From Tardiphaga sp052076105 (GTDB taxonomy: Bacteria > Pseudomonadota > Alphaproteobacteria > Rhizobiales > Xanthobacteraceae), in contig NZ_CP197245.1 of assembly GCF_052076105.1 (NCBI RefSeq), forward strand, positions 1 through 64,000: a stretch of DNA of 64,000 nt. Direction: 5' to 3'. Positions 25,682-37,574 of this stretch are shown here, one piece after another. A program made the translations under genes and the position numbers. The notes beneath the pieces are model-generated. The model saw only the letters and a program-made list of their open reading frames with translations. It was not told the origin of the DNA and made no database searches. The stretch's first letter is position 1, and each line of letters begins with the position of its first letter.

Positions 25682-26698
25682 CTAGGCTGCCGCTGTCTGC
25701 AACTGAAACACATCCGCCAGCAGATCATAGGACCGCTTCCGGGCCTCATGATCATACATCGCGGTGATGACCATCAGTTCGTCGGCCTGGCAGTCGCTGA
25801 TGAGTGGCTGCAGTTTTGCCATCACCGTCGCCGGACTGCCCACGAACAACCGCGACCGATTGCGTGCGATCTTCACTTTCTCGGCGTCGCTATAGGGATA
25901 GGCCAGCGCCTCCTCGACACTCGGCAGCGGCGCATATTCGCCGCGGTCGCGGCGCAGGCGATTAAGGTCAGCCGATGCGGCAAGGCGTTCGGCTTCGGCG
26001 TCCGTCTCGGCGCAAATCACGGCGACCGCAAGAATCGCATGCGGCACCTGCCGCCAACCGGAGGACTTGAAGCGCGCGCGATAGTGCACCATCGCGTCAG
26101 CAGCATCGTGGGACGCAAAATGGTGGGCGAAGGCGAAGCCCATACCAACCTGCGCAGCCAGATCCGAACTGTAGTCGCTGGAGCCGAGTAGCCAGAGCGG
26201 CGGTAGCGGCACATCATTCGGCATCGCCACGACGTTGTTATAGGGATGACCTTCCGGGAATTGCCGCGTCTCCCACAGTACCAGTTCGCTCAGCCGCTCA
26301 AGAAAGTCGTCGCCTTCGCGGCCGGCGAGACGGTTGCGCAGCGCATAGGCTGTCGCGCCGTCGGTGCCTGGCGCACGGCCGAGGCCGAGATCGATGCGGC
26401 CGGGAAACAGCGCCTCCAGCATCTTGAAGCGCTCGGCCACCATCAGCGGCGCGTGATTCGGCAGCATCACCCCGCCGGAGCCGACGCGGATATGCTGCGT
26501 CACCGCCGCGATCTGCCCGATCATGATTTCCGGCGCCGGGCTCGCGACCGAAGCGAGGTTGTGATGCTCGGCCAGCCAGTAACGGACATAGCCGAGACCA
26601 TCGGCATGTCTGGCCAGATCGATGCTGTTGCGGAGCGCCGCCGCGGGCGGCGTGCCTGAGGTGACGACCGAGAGGTCGAGAATGGACAACGGGATCAT
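25682..26698 (-). CDS. LLM class flavin-dependent oxidoreductase (MsnO8-like)
   Basis: 338-aa bacterial-luciferase-like monooxygenase using reduced FMN (or F420 in some relatives). Family features are LSILDLSVVTSGTPPAAAL at the start of a TIM barrel, GYVRYWLAEHHNLASVASPA, VGSGGVMLPNHAPLMVAERF, FPGRIDLGLGRAPGTDG and WLLGSSDYSSDLAAQVGMGF. These match the group often annotated MsnO8 family or alkanal-monooxygenase-like. The substrate is unknown. It is divergent from metF, from which it is separated by a long AT-rich spacer, and lies 39 bp upstream of the broken VOC gene on the same strand. Confidence 0.9.
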   Translation of the reverse strand: MIPLSILDLSVVTSGTPPAAALRNSIDLARHADGLGYVRYWLAEHHNLASVASPAPEIMIGQIAAVTQHIRVGSGGVMLPNHAPLMVAERFKMLEALFPGRIDLGLGRAPGTDGATAYALRNRLAGREGDDFLERLSELVLWETRQFPEGHPYNNVVAMPNDVPLPPLWLLGSSDYSSDLAAQVGMGFAFAHHFASHDAADAMVHYRARFKSSGWRQVPHAILAVAVICAETDAEAERLAASADLNRLRRDRGEYAPLPSVEEALAYPYSDAEKVKIARNRSRLFVGSPATVMAKLQPLISDCQADELMVITAMYDHEARKRSYDLLADVFQLQTAAA

Positions 26699-27138
26699 GG
26701 GGCCAAGCTAGTGCGTCCGCTCGGGAGGGCAAAGGACGTTTTGGCCAGCCGATGGCTCGTCTCGATGTCCGGCAGTCAGCAGGCCCCTATCGATGGGATA
26801 AATTGAGACATAAATTCCATTTTATCGTATCTGCCCACATTCCAAAAGAACTGTCTCAAACGAGATAATATGGATAAATATCAATATAATTAGCTATTTA
26901 TGGTCTAATTCGTTGCAGAACCGTTCCTGCCCACCCACCTTCATTTCCGCGAGATCATCTGGACGCTTCGGCGTCCTTTGGGCCAATTCCCACCCCATAA
27001 GTACTCAGGATGGGCTATTCCACTCCGCAGCCTTAACCTATCTTTGTGCAGTGCAGCCAAAATCTCCGGATCCAACCTTCTGAAGACCTGGCGCCAGATA
27101 ACAACCGGTACCGCCTTGGGGCGGTGGAGTTCGATGCG
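26699..27138 (+). promoter_or_regulatory. Long AT-rich promoter region and structured metF leader
   Basis: 440 bp without a gene. The part 26795-26935 is strikingly AT-rich for this genome. It carries TTGAGACA (26803-26810) inverted with TGTCTCAA (26852-26859), and a TATAAT hexamer at 26885-26890. Downstream lie three strong short hairpins: GGACGC-TTCG-GCGTCC at 26961-26976, the palindrome CTGGCGCCAG at 27088-27097, and ACCGCC-TTGG-GGCGGT at 27110-27125, which abuts the metF Shine-Dalgarno GGAG (27126-27129). No SAM-II or SAH riboswitch core could be recognised by eye. A regulated leader for the metF-metH operon is plausible but unproven. Confidence 0.45.
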
Positions 27139-28038
27139 ATGACCGAGATCAACCCGGCCACCCCCACCAAGCTTCCCAATATCTCCTTCGAATTCTTCCC
27201 GCCGAAGACCGAGGAGATGGACCGCACCCTGTGGGACACCATCGAGCGTCTGGCCCCCCTTGCCCCGTCTTTCGTCTCGGTGACCTATGGCGCCGGGGGC
27301 TCGACCCGGGAACGCACGCACGCCACCATCGTCCGCCTGCTGAAAGAAACCAGCCTGATCCCGGCGGCGCACCTCACCTGCGTCGGCGCTCCGAAGAGCG
27401 AAATCGACGATGTCGTAACCCGCTATCATGAGGCCGGCGTTCGCCACATCGTGGCCCTGCGCGGCGATCCAACCACGGGCATCGGCACGGAATATATACC
27501 GCATCCGGATGGTTACAAGACCTCCGCCGATCTGGTCGCCAGCATTCGCAAGCGCTATTCCGACATCGACGTCACCGTCTCCGCCTATCCGGAAAAGCAT
27601 CCGGAGAGCGCCGACTTCGATGCCGATATCGACGTGCTTGCTGCCAAGGTCGATGCCGGTGCGACGCGCGCGATCACCCAGGTGTTCTTCGATAACGACC
27701 TGTATTTCCGTTATCTCGACAAGGTCCGCGCCCGCGGCATCGACATCCCCGTGCTGCCCGGCATCATGCCGATGCATAACTTCAAGCAGGCACGCAGCTT
27801 CGTTACCCGCGCCGGCACCACCGTGCCCGACTGGCTCGCCGCCAAGTTCGATGGCCTCGATGACGATGCCGAGACCCGCAAGCTCGTTGCCGCCACCGTT
27901 GTGGCCGGCCAAGTGCAGAAACTCGCCAAGCACGGCGTCTCTGATTTCCATTTTTACACCATGAACCGCGCCGATCTGGTCTTCGCGATCAGTCATCTGT
28001 TGGGCTTCCGCCCGAATGGCGCGCGCAAAGCTGCTTAA
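27139..28038 (+). CDS. metF: Methylenetetrahydrofolate reductase
   Basis: FAD enzyme reducing 5,10-methylene-THF to 5-methyl-THF, the methyl donor for MetH. 299 aa from ATG 27139, which has GGTGGAG ten bases upstream; the frame from 27046 is rejected. The TIM-barrel motifs are NISFEFFPPKTEEMDRTLW with the catalytic Glu, FVSVTYGAGGSTRERTHATI, HLTCVGAPKSEIDDVV, VALRGDPTTG, ITQVFFDNDLYFRYLD and VLPGIMPMHNFKQA. The metH start lies 19 bp after its stop, forming a methionine-cycle operon. Confidence 0.96.
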   Translation: MTEINPATPTKLPNISFEFFPPKTEEMDRTLWDTIERLAPLAPSFVSVTYGAGGSTRERTHATIVRLLKETSLIPAAHLTCVGAPKSEIDDVVTRYHEAGVRHIVALRGDPTTGIGTEYIPHPDGYKTSADLVASIRKRYSDIDVTVSAYPEKHPESADFDADIDVLAAKVDAGATRAITQVFFDNDLYFRYLDKVRARGIDIPVLPGIMPMHNFKQARSFVTRAGTTVPDWLAAKFDGLDDDAETRKLVAATVVAGQVQKLAKHGVSDFHFYTMNRADLVFAISHLLGFRPNGARKAA

Positions 28039-28057
28039 ATCAAGGCTGCCTGATCCC

Positions 28058-31906
<3,849 letters not shown>

Positions 31907-31916
31907 CGTTTCCTTT

Positions 31917-32095
31917 TCCCTCCCCCGCGCTTGCGTGGGGAGGGTGGCCGGCCGTTAGGCCGGTCGGGCGGGGGTGGTGCCACACGCGTCGAGTTCGCGG
32001 AGGCACCCCACCCCGGCCTCCACTTCGTCGATGCTTCGCATCGCCTCGTTCGGCCGCCCCTCCCCACTGCGCAGCTTCGCTGCTTGAGGGAGGGA
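31917..32095. repeat. Long imperfect palindrome, CCTCCCC family
   Basis: The segment starts CCCTCCCCCGCGCTTGCGTG, re-pairs locally with GGGGAGGG, and ends TGAGGGAGGG. Inner inverted blocks include GGCCGGCC/GGCCGG and GGGGTGG/CCACCCC. The same architecture occurs at 37403-37560. It directly follows metH and may terminate it. No gene is seen inside. Confidence 0.72.
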
Positions 32096-32129
32096 ATTCT
32101 CCGGCGCCGTCGCGCCATCGCTGATGTGA

Positions 32130-32359
32130 ATGTCAAACAGCCACTACTCTCCAGACATGCGTCATCGCCCCCATTGTTTGCGGCGCGGGGGCGCCGTCGT
32201 CTGTCGCATTCCCGCCCCTTGTGAGAGGGCGTGCGGAACGCCGGGTGCCCGTTGCACCCTTGGGCCTGATGCGAATGCGGTCTTCCGCAAGTGAGTGTGC
32301 ATCAGGACTTTCGGAGGCGCCGAGCAAGTGCCCAGCGTTTCGCCTGCGGTGTTTTTTCG
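32130..32359 (-). repeat. Dispersed ~230-bp repeat, copy B (inverted relative to copy A)
   Basis: Reverse complement of this segment matches 1-232 over its whole length, from CGAAAAAACACCGCAGGCG to GTGGCTGTTTGACA, at well over 85% identity by eye. Copies A and B are thus inverted repeats 32 kb apart. The inner ends near 32130 and 232 diverge abruptly, which defines one boundary of the element. The other boundary (32359) coincides with base 1 of the window for copy A, so the true element may extend past it. Confidence 0.87.
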
Positions 32360-32735
32360 ACTTGCTTGCACTTTGCCTCAGCGAACGATCCGATCACCGA
32401 ATTAAAGTCCCAAGGCGATGGGAAGGGAGCCTCAAGCACTTGGGCCGGACGCGTTTCGATTTGGTCGTCCGTCACACTGTCCAGGGATCTTTCCATCTCA
32501 AACCCGGCCGTCTCCTTGCCAGTGGCAGTGCTGGCGCAGATCCGTCCTGCCCGAAGACAGACGTCACCCATGAACCGCGTAACGCCGCATCTCCGGCGTC
32601 CACCGCATCCCACCCCGCGAACGTGACGATCGCGATCGCCCCTCTCGGTGGGGCAGGACGGAGGGGATAATAGTCCTTGCGGGGATGTTGTCAACGGGAG
32701 ATAGGAAAAAATGTTTAAATTAAACCTCCCCGCTG
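32360..32735. other. Gene-free spacer between repeats
   Basis: About 375 bp without a convincing coding frame on either strand; the frames that exist are Arg/Pro/Ser-rich and lack ribosome binding sites. Near its end, CCCCTCTCGGTGGGGCAGGACGG pairs partly with CCGTCCTGCCC further upstream (around 32540), suggesting an extended hairpin. The last 40 bases are AT-rich (TGTTTAAATTAAAC, itself a palindrome). Confidence 0.4.
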
Positions 32736-32857
32736 TCGTCCCCGCGCAGGCGGGGACCCATAACCACGGTCGGCGTGATAGAAGCGGCAGAGCTACAACG
32801 GACGGCGCTCTTACCAGTTCTCCAGCGTGTATGGGTCCCCGCCTGCGCGGGGACGAC
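32736..32857. repeat. Palindromic repeat, GTCGTCCCCGC family, copy 1
   Basis: Outer arms GTCGTCCCCGCGCAGGCGGG and its complement CCGCCTGCGCGGGGACGAC pair almost perfectly across about 120 bp. The inner part contains ACCCATAACCACGG, shared with the copy at 43037-43174. Confidence 0.82.
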
Positions 32858-32880
32858 GCGGAGAGGTCAGCATGGCCCGC

Positions 32881-33050
32881 GCTCGTCATTCCGGGGCGTG
32901 GCCGGCCTTTGCAGGACGCGAACCCGGAATCTCAGCATGGGAATCTCCAGCGAGTGCAAAACACCCCGGGATTCCCCGCTACTCCAAGTGGATGGCTGAG
33001 GTTCGCACTACAGCGGCCTCGCCGCTTTCGTGCGCCCCGGAATGACGAGC
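32881..33050. repeat. Long palindromic repeat, CGTCATTCCGGGG family
   Basis: Outer arms GCTCGTCATTCCGGGGCG and CGCCCCGGAATGACGAGC are exact inverted complements about 170 bp apart; inner segments (AACCCGGAATCTCAG, CGGGATTCC) pair less well. It looks like a dispersed intergenic element, with a middle that has no credible gene. Confidence 0.8.
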
Positions 33051-33202
33051 GGGAGCCTCACCTGTCGCCATCCGCGTCACCACACATCTCGCAGTTACTC
33101 CTTATGATTGCCGCAAAATGATCGTTTCAACTGCGCGGCATTGGAACAAAGCGGATGACCGCAGCTTGTTGCATGCGCAATGTTTGCGTTTGGAGAATTG
33201 AA

Positions 33203-33457
33203 ATGAAACGTACCATGATCGCGACAGCCGCCGCGGCACTTCTGGGTCTGGGCTTGATGCTTCCAGCAAACGCCATGCCGGTCGGCGGGCTTGCACCTGC
33301 GAGCTCAGCCAGCGACATCATCCAGGTTCGTGGTGGCCATGGCGGCGGACATCACGGCATGCATCGCGGCGGGCGTGGACATCATTACGGCTGGGGCCGC
33401 GGACGCGGCCATCACTATGGTTGGTCGCGCGGACGGCATCACGGCTGGCGCTGGTGA
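33203..33457 (+). CDS. Small secreted His/Gly/Arg-rich protein
   Basis: 84-aa precursor from ATG 33203 with TGGAGA upstream. The signal peptide MKRTMIATAAAALLGLGLML is cleaved near ANA|MPV. The mature part is low-complexity, built of GHHYGWGRGRGHHYGW-type repeats with many His, Gly, Arg and Trp. No enzyme motif is visible. The His clusters could bind metal ions, or the basic tail could bind envelope polymers; both are guesses. Such short GGHH-rich secreted proteins are common in Bradyrhizobiaceae. It is followed by a clear terminator shared with convergent glpK. Confidence 0.82.
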   Translation: MKRTMIATAAAALLGLGLMLPANAMPVGGLAPASSASDIIQVRGGHGGGHHGMHRGGRGHHYGWGRGRGHHYGWSRGRHHGWRW

Positions 33458-33495
33458 ACAGCAGCAGACGCGATCAACCTGACATGAACATCATG

Positions 33496-33523
33496 AAGAG
33501 CCGCCCGCACAGGCGGCTCTTTC
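33496..33523. terminator. Bidirectional terminator between the secreted protein gene and glpK
   Basis: Stem AGAGCCGCC / GGCGGCTCT with a six-base loop CGCACA and T-rich flanks on both strands; it lies between two convergent stops. Confidence 0.85.
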
Positions 33524-33541
33524 TGTTTCGCGAGCAAACTT

Positions 33542-35041
33542 TCAATCCTTCCCCGGATCGCTCGCCAGCACGCCCTTCACGGCCTGCGCCCAGCCCTTCA
33601 GTTTGCGCGTGCGCGTGGCTTCGCTCATCACCGGACGGAAGCGATGTTCGAGGCGCCAGTTGTCAGCGAATTTGGCAGGTTCCGGAAATACGCCTGCCTT
33701 GAGACCGGCGAGATAGGCAGCACCCAGCGCAGTGGTTTCCTGAATCATCGGGCGATCCACAGGGGCGTTCAAGAGATCGGCGAGGCGCTGCATGGTCCAG
33801 TCCGACGCCGTCATGCCGCCATCGACGCGCAGAACAACAGTGGCGGCGGAGACATCCGGCCAGTCGGCGCGCATCGCCGCATAGAGATCGCGCGTCTGAT
33901 AGCAAACGCTTTCCAGCGCGGCATGGGCGAGTTCGGCGGGGCCGGTGTTGCGCGTGAGACCGAACAGCGCGCCGCGCACGTCGGGATTCCAGTAGGGCGC
34001 GCCGAGACCGACAAAGGCCGGCACCAGATAGACCGACTGCAACGAATCGTTCTTGTCGGCAAGCGGCCCGCTCTCGGCCGCGCTCTTGATGATGCCGAGA
34101 CCGTCGCGCAGCCACTGCACGGCCGAACCTGCAACGAAGATCGAGCCTTCCAGCGCATAGGTCCGCACGCCGTTGAGCTGATAGGCGACAGTGGTGAGCA
34201 GCTTGTGCTTCGACACCACCGGCGTGGTGCCGGTATTGAGCAGCGCAAAACAGCCGGTGCCGTAAGTGGACTTGATCATGCCCGGCGCAAAACACGCCTG
34301 GCCGATGGTGGCAGCCTGCTGATCCCCGGCGATACCGCCGATCATGATGGAGCCGCCGAACAGATCGGTACTGCCGAAATCGGACGACGAGTCCTGCACC
34401 TTCGGCAACATCGCCTTGGGCACGCGGAGCAGCTTCAGCAGCTCGTCATCCCATTCGCCCGTGTGGATGTTAAACAGTTGCGTGCGCGAGGCATTGGTGG
34501 CGTCGGTAGCATGCACCTTCCCCGCCGTCAGCCGCCACAACAGATAGCAATCGACGGTGCCGAACAGCAATTCGCCGCGCTCGGCGCGGGCGCGTGCCCC
34601 CGGCACGTGATCGAGAATCCAGGCCACCTTGGTGCCGGAGAAATACGGATCGACGATCAGACCGGTTTTCTGGGTGATCAGCGGCTCATGGCCGTCGGCC
34701 TTCATCTGCGCGCAGATTTCGGCAGTGCGGCGGTCCTGCCAGACGATGGCGCGGTGCACGGCCTGACCGGTGACACGGTCCCACACCACCACGGTCTCCC
34801 GCTGATTGGTGATGCCGATCGCCGCGATATCCTTCGCGGTGACGCCAGCCTTCTTCATCGCCTCGCGGCAAACGGCCAGCGTCGAGGTCCAGATATCCTC
34901 GGGCTCGTGCTCGACCCAGCCGGAGGCCGGAAAATGCTGCGGGAATTCCTGCTGCGCGGAGGCCGCGATCGAGATGTCGGCGCGAAAGATCATCGCGCGC
35001 GAGGATGTGGTGCCCTGATCGATGGCCATCACGAAAGACAT
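33542..35041 (-). CDS. glpK: Glycerol kinase
   Basis: Phosphorylates glycerol to sn-glycerol 3-phosphate with ATP. 499 aa, the full FGGY-kinase length: MAIDQGTTSSRAMIFR phosphate-binding loop near the start, AIGITNQRETVVVWDR, the substrate-site segment DATNASRTQLFNI, MIGGIAGDQQAATIGQACFA, STYGTGCFALLNTG, and the FGGY C-terminal signature region around VLRVDGGMTASDWTMQRLADL. It stands alone; glpD, glpF and the glp transporter genes are not in the window. Confidence 0.96.
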   Translation of the reverse strand: MSFVMAIDQGTTSSRAMIFRADISIAASAQQEFPQHFPASGWVEHEPEDIWTSTLAVCREAMKKAGVTAKDIAAIGITNQRETVVVWDRVTGQAVHRAIVWQDRRTAEICAQMKADGHEPLITQKTGLIVDPYFSGTKVAWILDHVPGARARAERGELLFGTVDCYLLWRLTAGKVHATDATNASRTQLFNIHTGEWDDELLKLLRVPKAMLPKVQDSSSDFGSTDLFGGSIMIGGIAGDQQAATIGQACFAPGMIKSTYGTGCFALLNTGTTPVVSKHKLLTTVAYQLNGVRTYALEGSIFVAGSAVQWLRDGLGIIKSAAESGPLADKNDSLQSVYLVPAFVGLGAPYWNPDVRGALFGLTRNTGPAELAHAALESVCYQTRDLYAAMRADWPDVSAATVVLRVDGGMTASDWTMQRLADLLNAPVDRPMIQETTALGAAYLAGLKAGVFPEPAKFADNWRLEHRFRPVMSEATRTRKLKGWAQAVKGVLASDPGKD

Positions 35042-35142
35042 AGGCGTTTCTTCCCGAAAGATTGTGGTCGCGTTGTGTTGGGAGGCGCAGGCAACCGGAT
35101 TAGCGCGGGCGCGTCAAGCGGTGCGCCAATCGGCAACGGCGG

Positions 35143-36345
35143 TCAGATCGCGGAGTCGATCATCATGACCAGAGCAGACGTGATCATCGCAAGCTCGCGT
35201 GGCAGCGTCTCGCGGGTCCGTCGCACCATGCCCTCGCCCAGCCGGCCGAAGAAACGCGCCCAGCGCTGCGCGCGCCAGTACAGCGAATTCTCTGTTGTCA
35301 CCGAGCGCAGCGTGAACGCCTTGCCGGTGGCCCAGGCATCGCATTCCAGCTTCAACGGATCGGCATAGTATTGCGCGATCTTGGCCGCATCCATGCCATC
35401 AGTGGCGAGCCAGTTCGGGATATGCACGCTGCAGAGCTGCGCCACATCGGTAAAGACCTTGTCGGTACCGCAGCCGCTGCCGGGACATGGCGAGGCAAAG
35501 GCGTCGCCGACCAGCACGACGCCAGGCTGGACCACGTTGTCGCTCTCATAGAGATCGACCGGGCGGATCTTGATATCGCCGGATATCTTGTAATCACCGA
35601 TCAGCGCACGCAGTTTCGGCAGGCAGGCATCGAGCGCCGCCTCCGGCATGCGCCGCATCTGGCGAATCCAGGGATCGTCAGTCTCGCGATAGACGAAAAG
35701 GTTGCCGCGCATGGTGTCGCCGATCGGGAACAGCGTGACATAGGCGGTGCGGTGAACCGTGGTTTCCGCAAAATAAGTCAGCGCCGGAAAGGCGAAACGT
35801 GCGCGGTTGACGGGCGCGATATCGAAGCCGACCGAGATCGAATGATTGGCCGAGATGACCGGGCGGCCGATATTGAGCTGATTGCGCAGGCTAACGCTGG
35901 CGCCATTAGCGAGAATGACGAGGCGCGCGGAAATCTCCTCGCCATTGGACAGGCCGATGGTCTGGCGATTATCCGATGTGGCGATCGACGTCGCCTTGGC
36001 ATGGATGGTCTCGATGGATGACGGAATCTCGCCGCGTACCGTGTTGACCAGCGTGTCGTAGAGGAAGCCGTGCTGCTGGCTCGGGCGCTTGTCGATGACG
36101 CGGCCGAAACGCGCGATCCAGATCTCGTCGTCATGGGTGGCTGCACCGAGCACCGCATCGACGAGACCTGTCTTGCGCAACCGTTCGAGCTGGACGCCGC
36201 CGCTGATCTTCTCGCAGCGCAGTTCAGGCGGATGGACCTGATGCGGCTCGATCAGGATCGCGGACACACCGGCACGACCAAGCATTGCCGCAGCCGTCGA
36301 CCCGGCGAGGCCGCCACCAATGATCGCGATATCCGTCTGCCGCAC
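35143..36345 (-). CDS. FAD-dependent oxidoreductase (geranylgeranyl-reductase/halogenase-like)
   Basis: 400-aa flavoprotein of the PHBH-like superfamily. The N-terminal Rossmann motif is IAIIGGGLAGSTAAAMLGRAG with the acidic ribose ligand ILIEP. A second FAD motif is VVLVGDAFASPCPGSGCGTD. The start is a GTG at 36345 with GGAG upstream. The segment CEKISGGVQLERL resembles the CGGG/ISGG motif of the geranylgeranyl reductase and lipid-reductase group. The C-terminus is Arg-rich, followed by a hydrophobic helix (AMITSALVMMIDSAI) that may associate with the membrane. The substrate is unknown. It lies 100 bp upstream of glpK on the same strand. Confidence 0.82.
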   Translation of the reverse strand: MRQTDIAIIGGGLAGSTAAAMLGRAGVSAILIEPHQVHPPELRCEKISGGVQLERLRKTGLVDAVLGAATHDDEIWIARFGRVIDKRPSQQHGFLYDTLVNTVRGEIPSSIETIHAKATSIATSDNRQTIGLSNGEEISARLVILANGASVSLRNQLNIGRPVISANHSISVGFDIAPVNRARFAFPALTYFAETTVHRTAYVTLFPIGDTMRGNLFVYRETDDPWIRQMRRMPEAALDACLPKLRALIGDYKISGDIKIRPVDLYESDNVVQPGVVLVGDAFASPCPGSGCGTDKVFTDVAQLCSVHIPNWLATDGMDAAKIAQYYADPLKLECDAWATGKAFTLRSVTTENSLYWRAQRWARFFGRLGEGMVRRTRETLPRELAMITSALVMMIDSAI

Positions 36346-36472
36346 GGGAACTCTCCAGCTGCGGATATCCGTGCGCCCGAAATGTTAAAAAACGGGAAAG
36401 GATTGAGGCATGCGGTGGGGAGTTACCGCGGGAGAATTGTTTCGGGGGTGCCATCGGGCGAAATCTTCTCCA

Positions 36473-36565
36473 CGTCATTGCGAGGAGCCACTTGGCGACG
36501 AAGCAATCCAGTTCTTGCCTTGTGACTTTCTGGATTGCTTCGTCGCTGCGCTCCTCGCAATGACG
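36473..36565. repeat. Palindromic repeat, CGTCATTGCGAGGAGC family
   Basis: Arms CGTCATTGCGAGGAGC and GCTCCTCGCAATGACG are exact inverted complements; inner arms GCGACGAAGCAATCCAG and CTGGATTGCTTCGTCGC pair perfectly as well, giving a ~93-nt near-perfect hairpin. It lies just downstream of the pim-type operon (after the SDR gene) and probably ends it. Confidence 0.9.
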
Positions 36566-36587
36566 GCGGAGAAGATGCCGAGGACGC

Positions 36588-37358
36588 CTACACCGATGCA
36601 GTTGTCACGCCGCCGTCGATGACGATGGTCTGGCCGGTCATGAAGGTGGAGGAATCCGAGCCGAGATAGGCGACGGCGCCGGCAATCTCATGGGGCTCGC
36701 CGATCCGGCGCAGCGGCGTGGTCGCAGTGCGGCGCTTGAGATTGACCTCGTCTTCCCACAGCGCTTTCGCGAAGTCGGTCTTCACCAGACCCGGCGCGAT
36801 GCAATTGACGCGGACGCCCTGGGGTCCCCATTCGCCGGCGAGCGAGCGGCACAGCGCGAAGTCAGCGGCTTTCGAAATACCATAGGCGCCGATCACCGTG
36901 GAGCCGCGCAGACCGCCGATGGACGAGATGATGACCACAGAGCCTTTACCGCGCTCGGCCATGGCCGGGATCGCCTTGGCGCAAAGCCAGATGTTGCTCT
37001 TCACGTTGGAGCCCATGATCTTGTCGAAGGCCTCATCGGCGATATCGAGCAGCGGGCCATAATAGGGATTCACCGCGGCATTGCAGACGAGGATGTCGAT
37101 CGGGCCGTAATGTTTCACGGTACCGTCGATCAGCGCTTCGACTTCATCGCGGCGCGAGATGTTACAGGGAATGACATGGGCATCGCCGCCATTGGCCTTG
37201 ATGCCATCGACCACGGCCTGACAGGCATCGGCCTTGCGGCTGGAGACGACGACCTTGGCTCCGAGTTGCGCCAGCAATTCTGCGGAGGCCTTGCCGATGC
37301 CGCGGCTGGAGCCGGTGATGACGGCGACCTTGCCGGTGAGATCGAAGGGATTTTTCAC
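36588..37358 (-). CDS. SDR family NAD(P)-dependent oxidoreductase
   Basis: 256-aa classical short-chain dehydrogenase. The cofactor motif is TGSSRGIGKA near residue 16, NAAVNPYYGP near 90, the catalytic Ser lies in VVIISSIGG and the YxxxK pair in AYGISKAAD, and the C-terminal block is FMTGQTIVIDGG. It starts at a GTG with AAGGAG at ideal spacing. It is the last gene of the minus-strand beta-oxidation operon, separated from the upstream acyl-CoA dehydrogenase by a palindromic repeat. It may act on a hydroxyacyl intermediate; in that position Rhodopseudomonas has pimE, but I cannot confirm equivalence. Confidence 0.9.
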   Translation of the reverse strand: MKNPFDLTGKVAVITGSSRGIGKASAELLAQLGAKVVVSSRKADACQAVVDGIKANGGDAHVIPCNISRRDEVEALIDGTVKHYGPIDILVCNAAVNPYYGPLLDIADEAFDKIMGSNVKSNIWLCAKAIPAMAERGKGSVVIISSIGGLRGSTVIGAYGISKAADFALCRSLAGEWGPQGVRVNCIAPGLVKTDFAKALWEDEVNLKRRTATTPLRRIGEPHEIAGAVAYLGSDSSTFMTGQTIVIDGGVTTASV

Positions 37359-37402
37359 GGGCGGTCTCCTTGGTTGTTGATTGAAGTGACGGCGGCGCGC
37401 AG

Positions 37403-37560
37403 TCCCCTCGCCCCGCTTGCGGGGAGAGGGTGGCGCGGACGAAGACCGCGACGGGTGAGGGGGACTCTCAGCGAGCTCGGAGCGTATGGAGAGCCCCCCT
37501 CACCCGTCACTCACACGCTTCGCATGTAAGTGACGACCTCTCCCCGCAAGCGGGGAGAGG
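37403..37560. repeat. Long imperfect palindrome, CCTCTCCCCGC family
   Basis: Begins CCCCTCGCCCCGCTTGCGGG and ends TCCCCGCAAGCGGGGAGAGG, with an inner pair GGGTGAGGGGGACTCTC / GAGAGCCCCCCTCACCC. The layout resembles 31917-32095. It sits inside the pim-type operon between the SDR and the acyl-CoA dehydrogenase genes and may reduce read-through to the SDR. Confidence 0.78.
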
Positions 37561-37574
37561 TTAGCAGGCAAGCC

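Noticed and set aside
26940..27138. SAM-II or SAH riboswitch in front of metF
   Set aside because: Hairpins are present, but I could not match the conserved cores of these classes by eye; kept only as an unclassified structured leader.
27046..27138. Longer N-terminus for MetF starting at 27046
   Set aside because: The added 31 residues lack family similarity, while ATG 27139 has a good ribosome binding site directly upstream.
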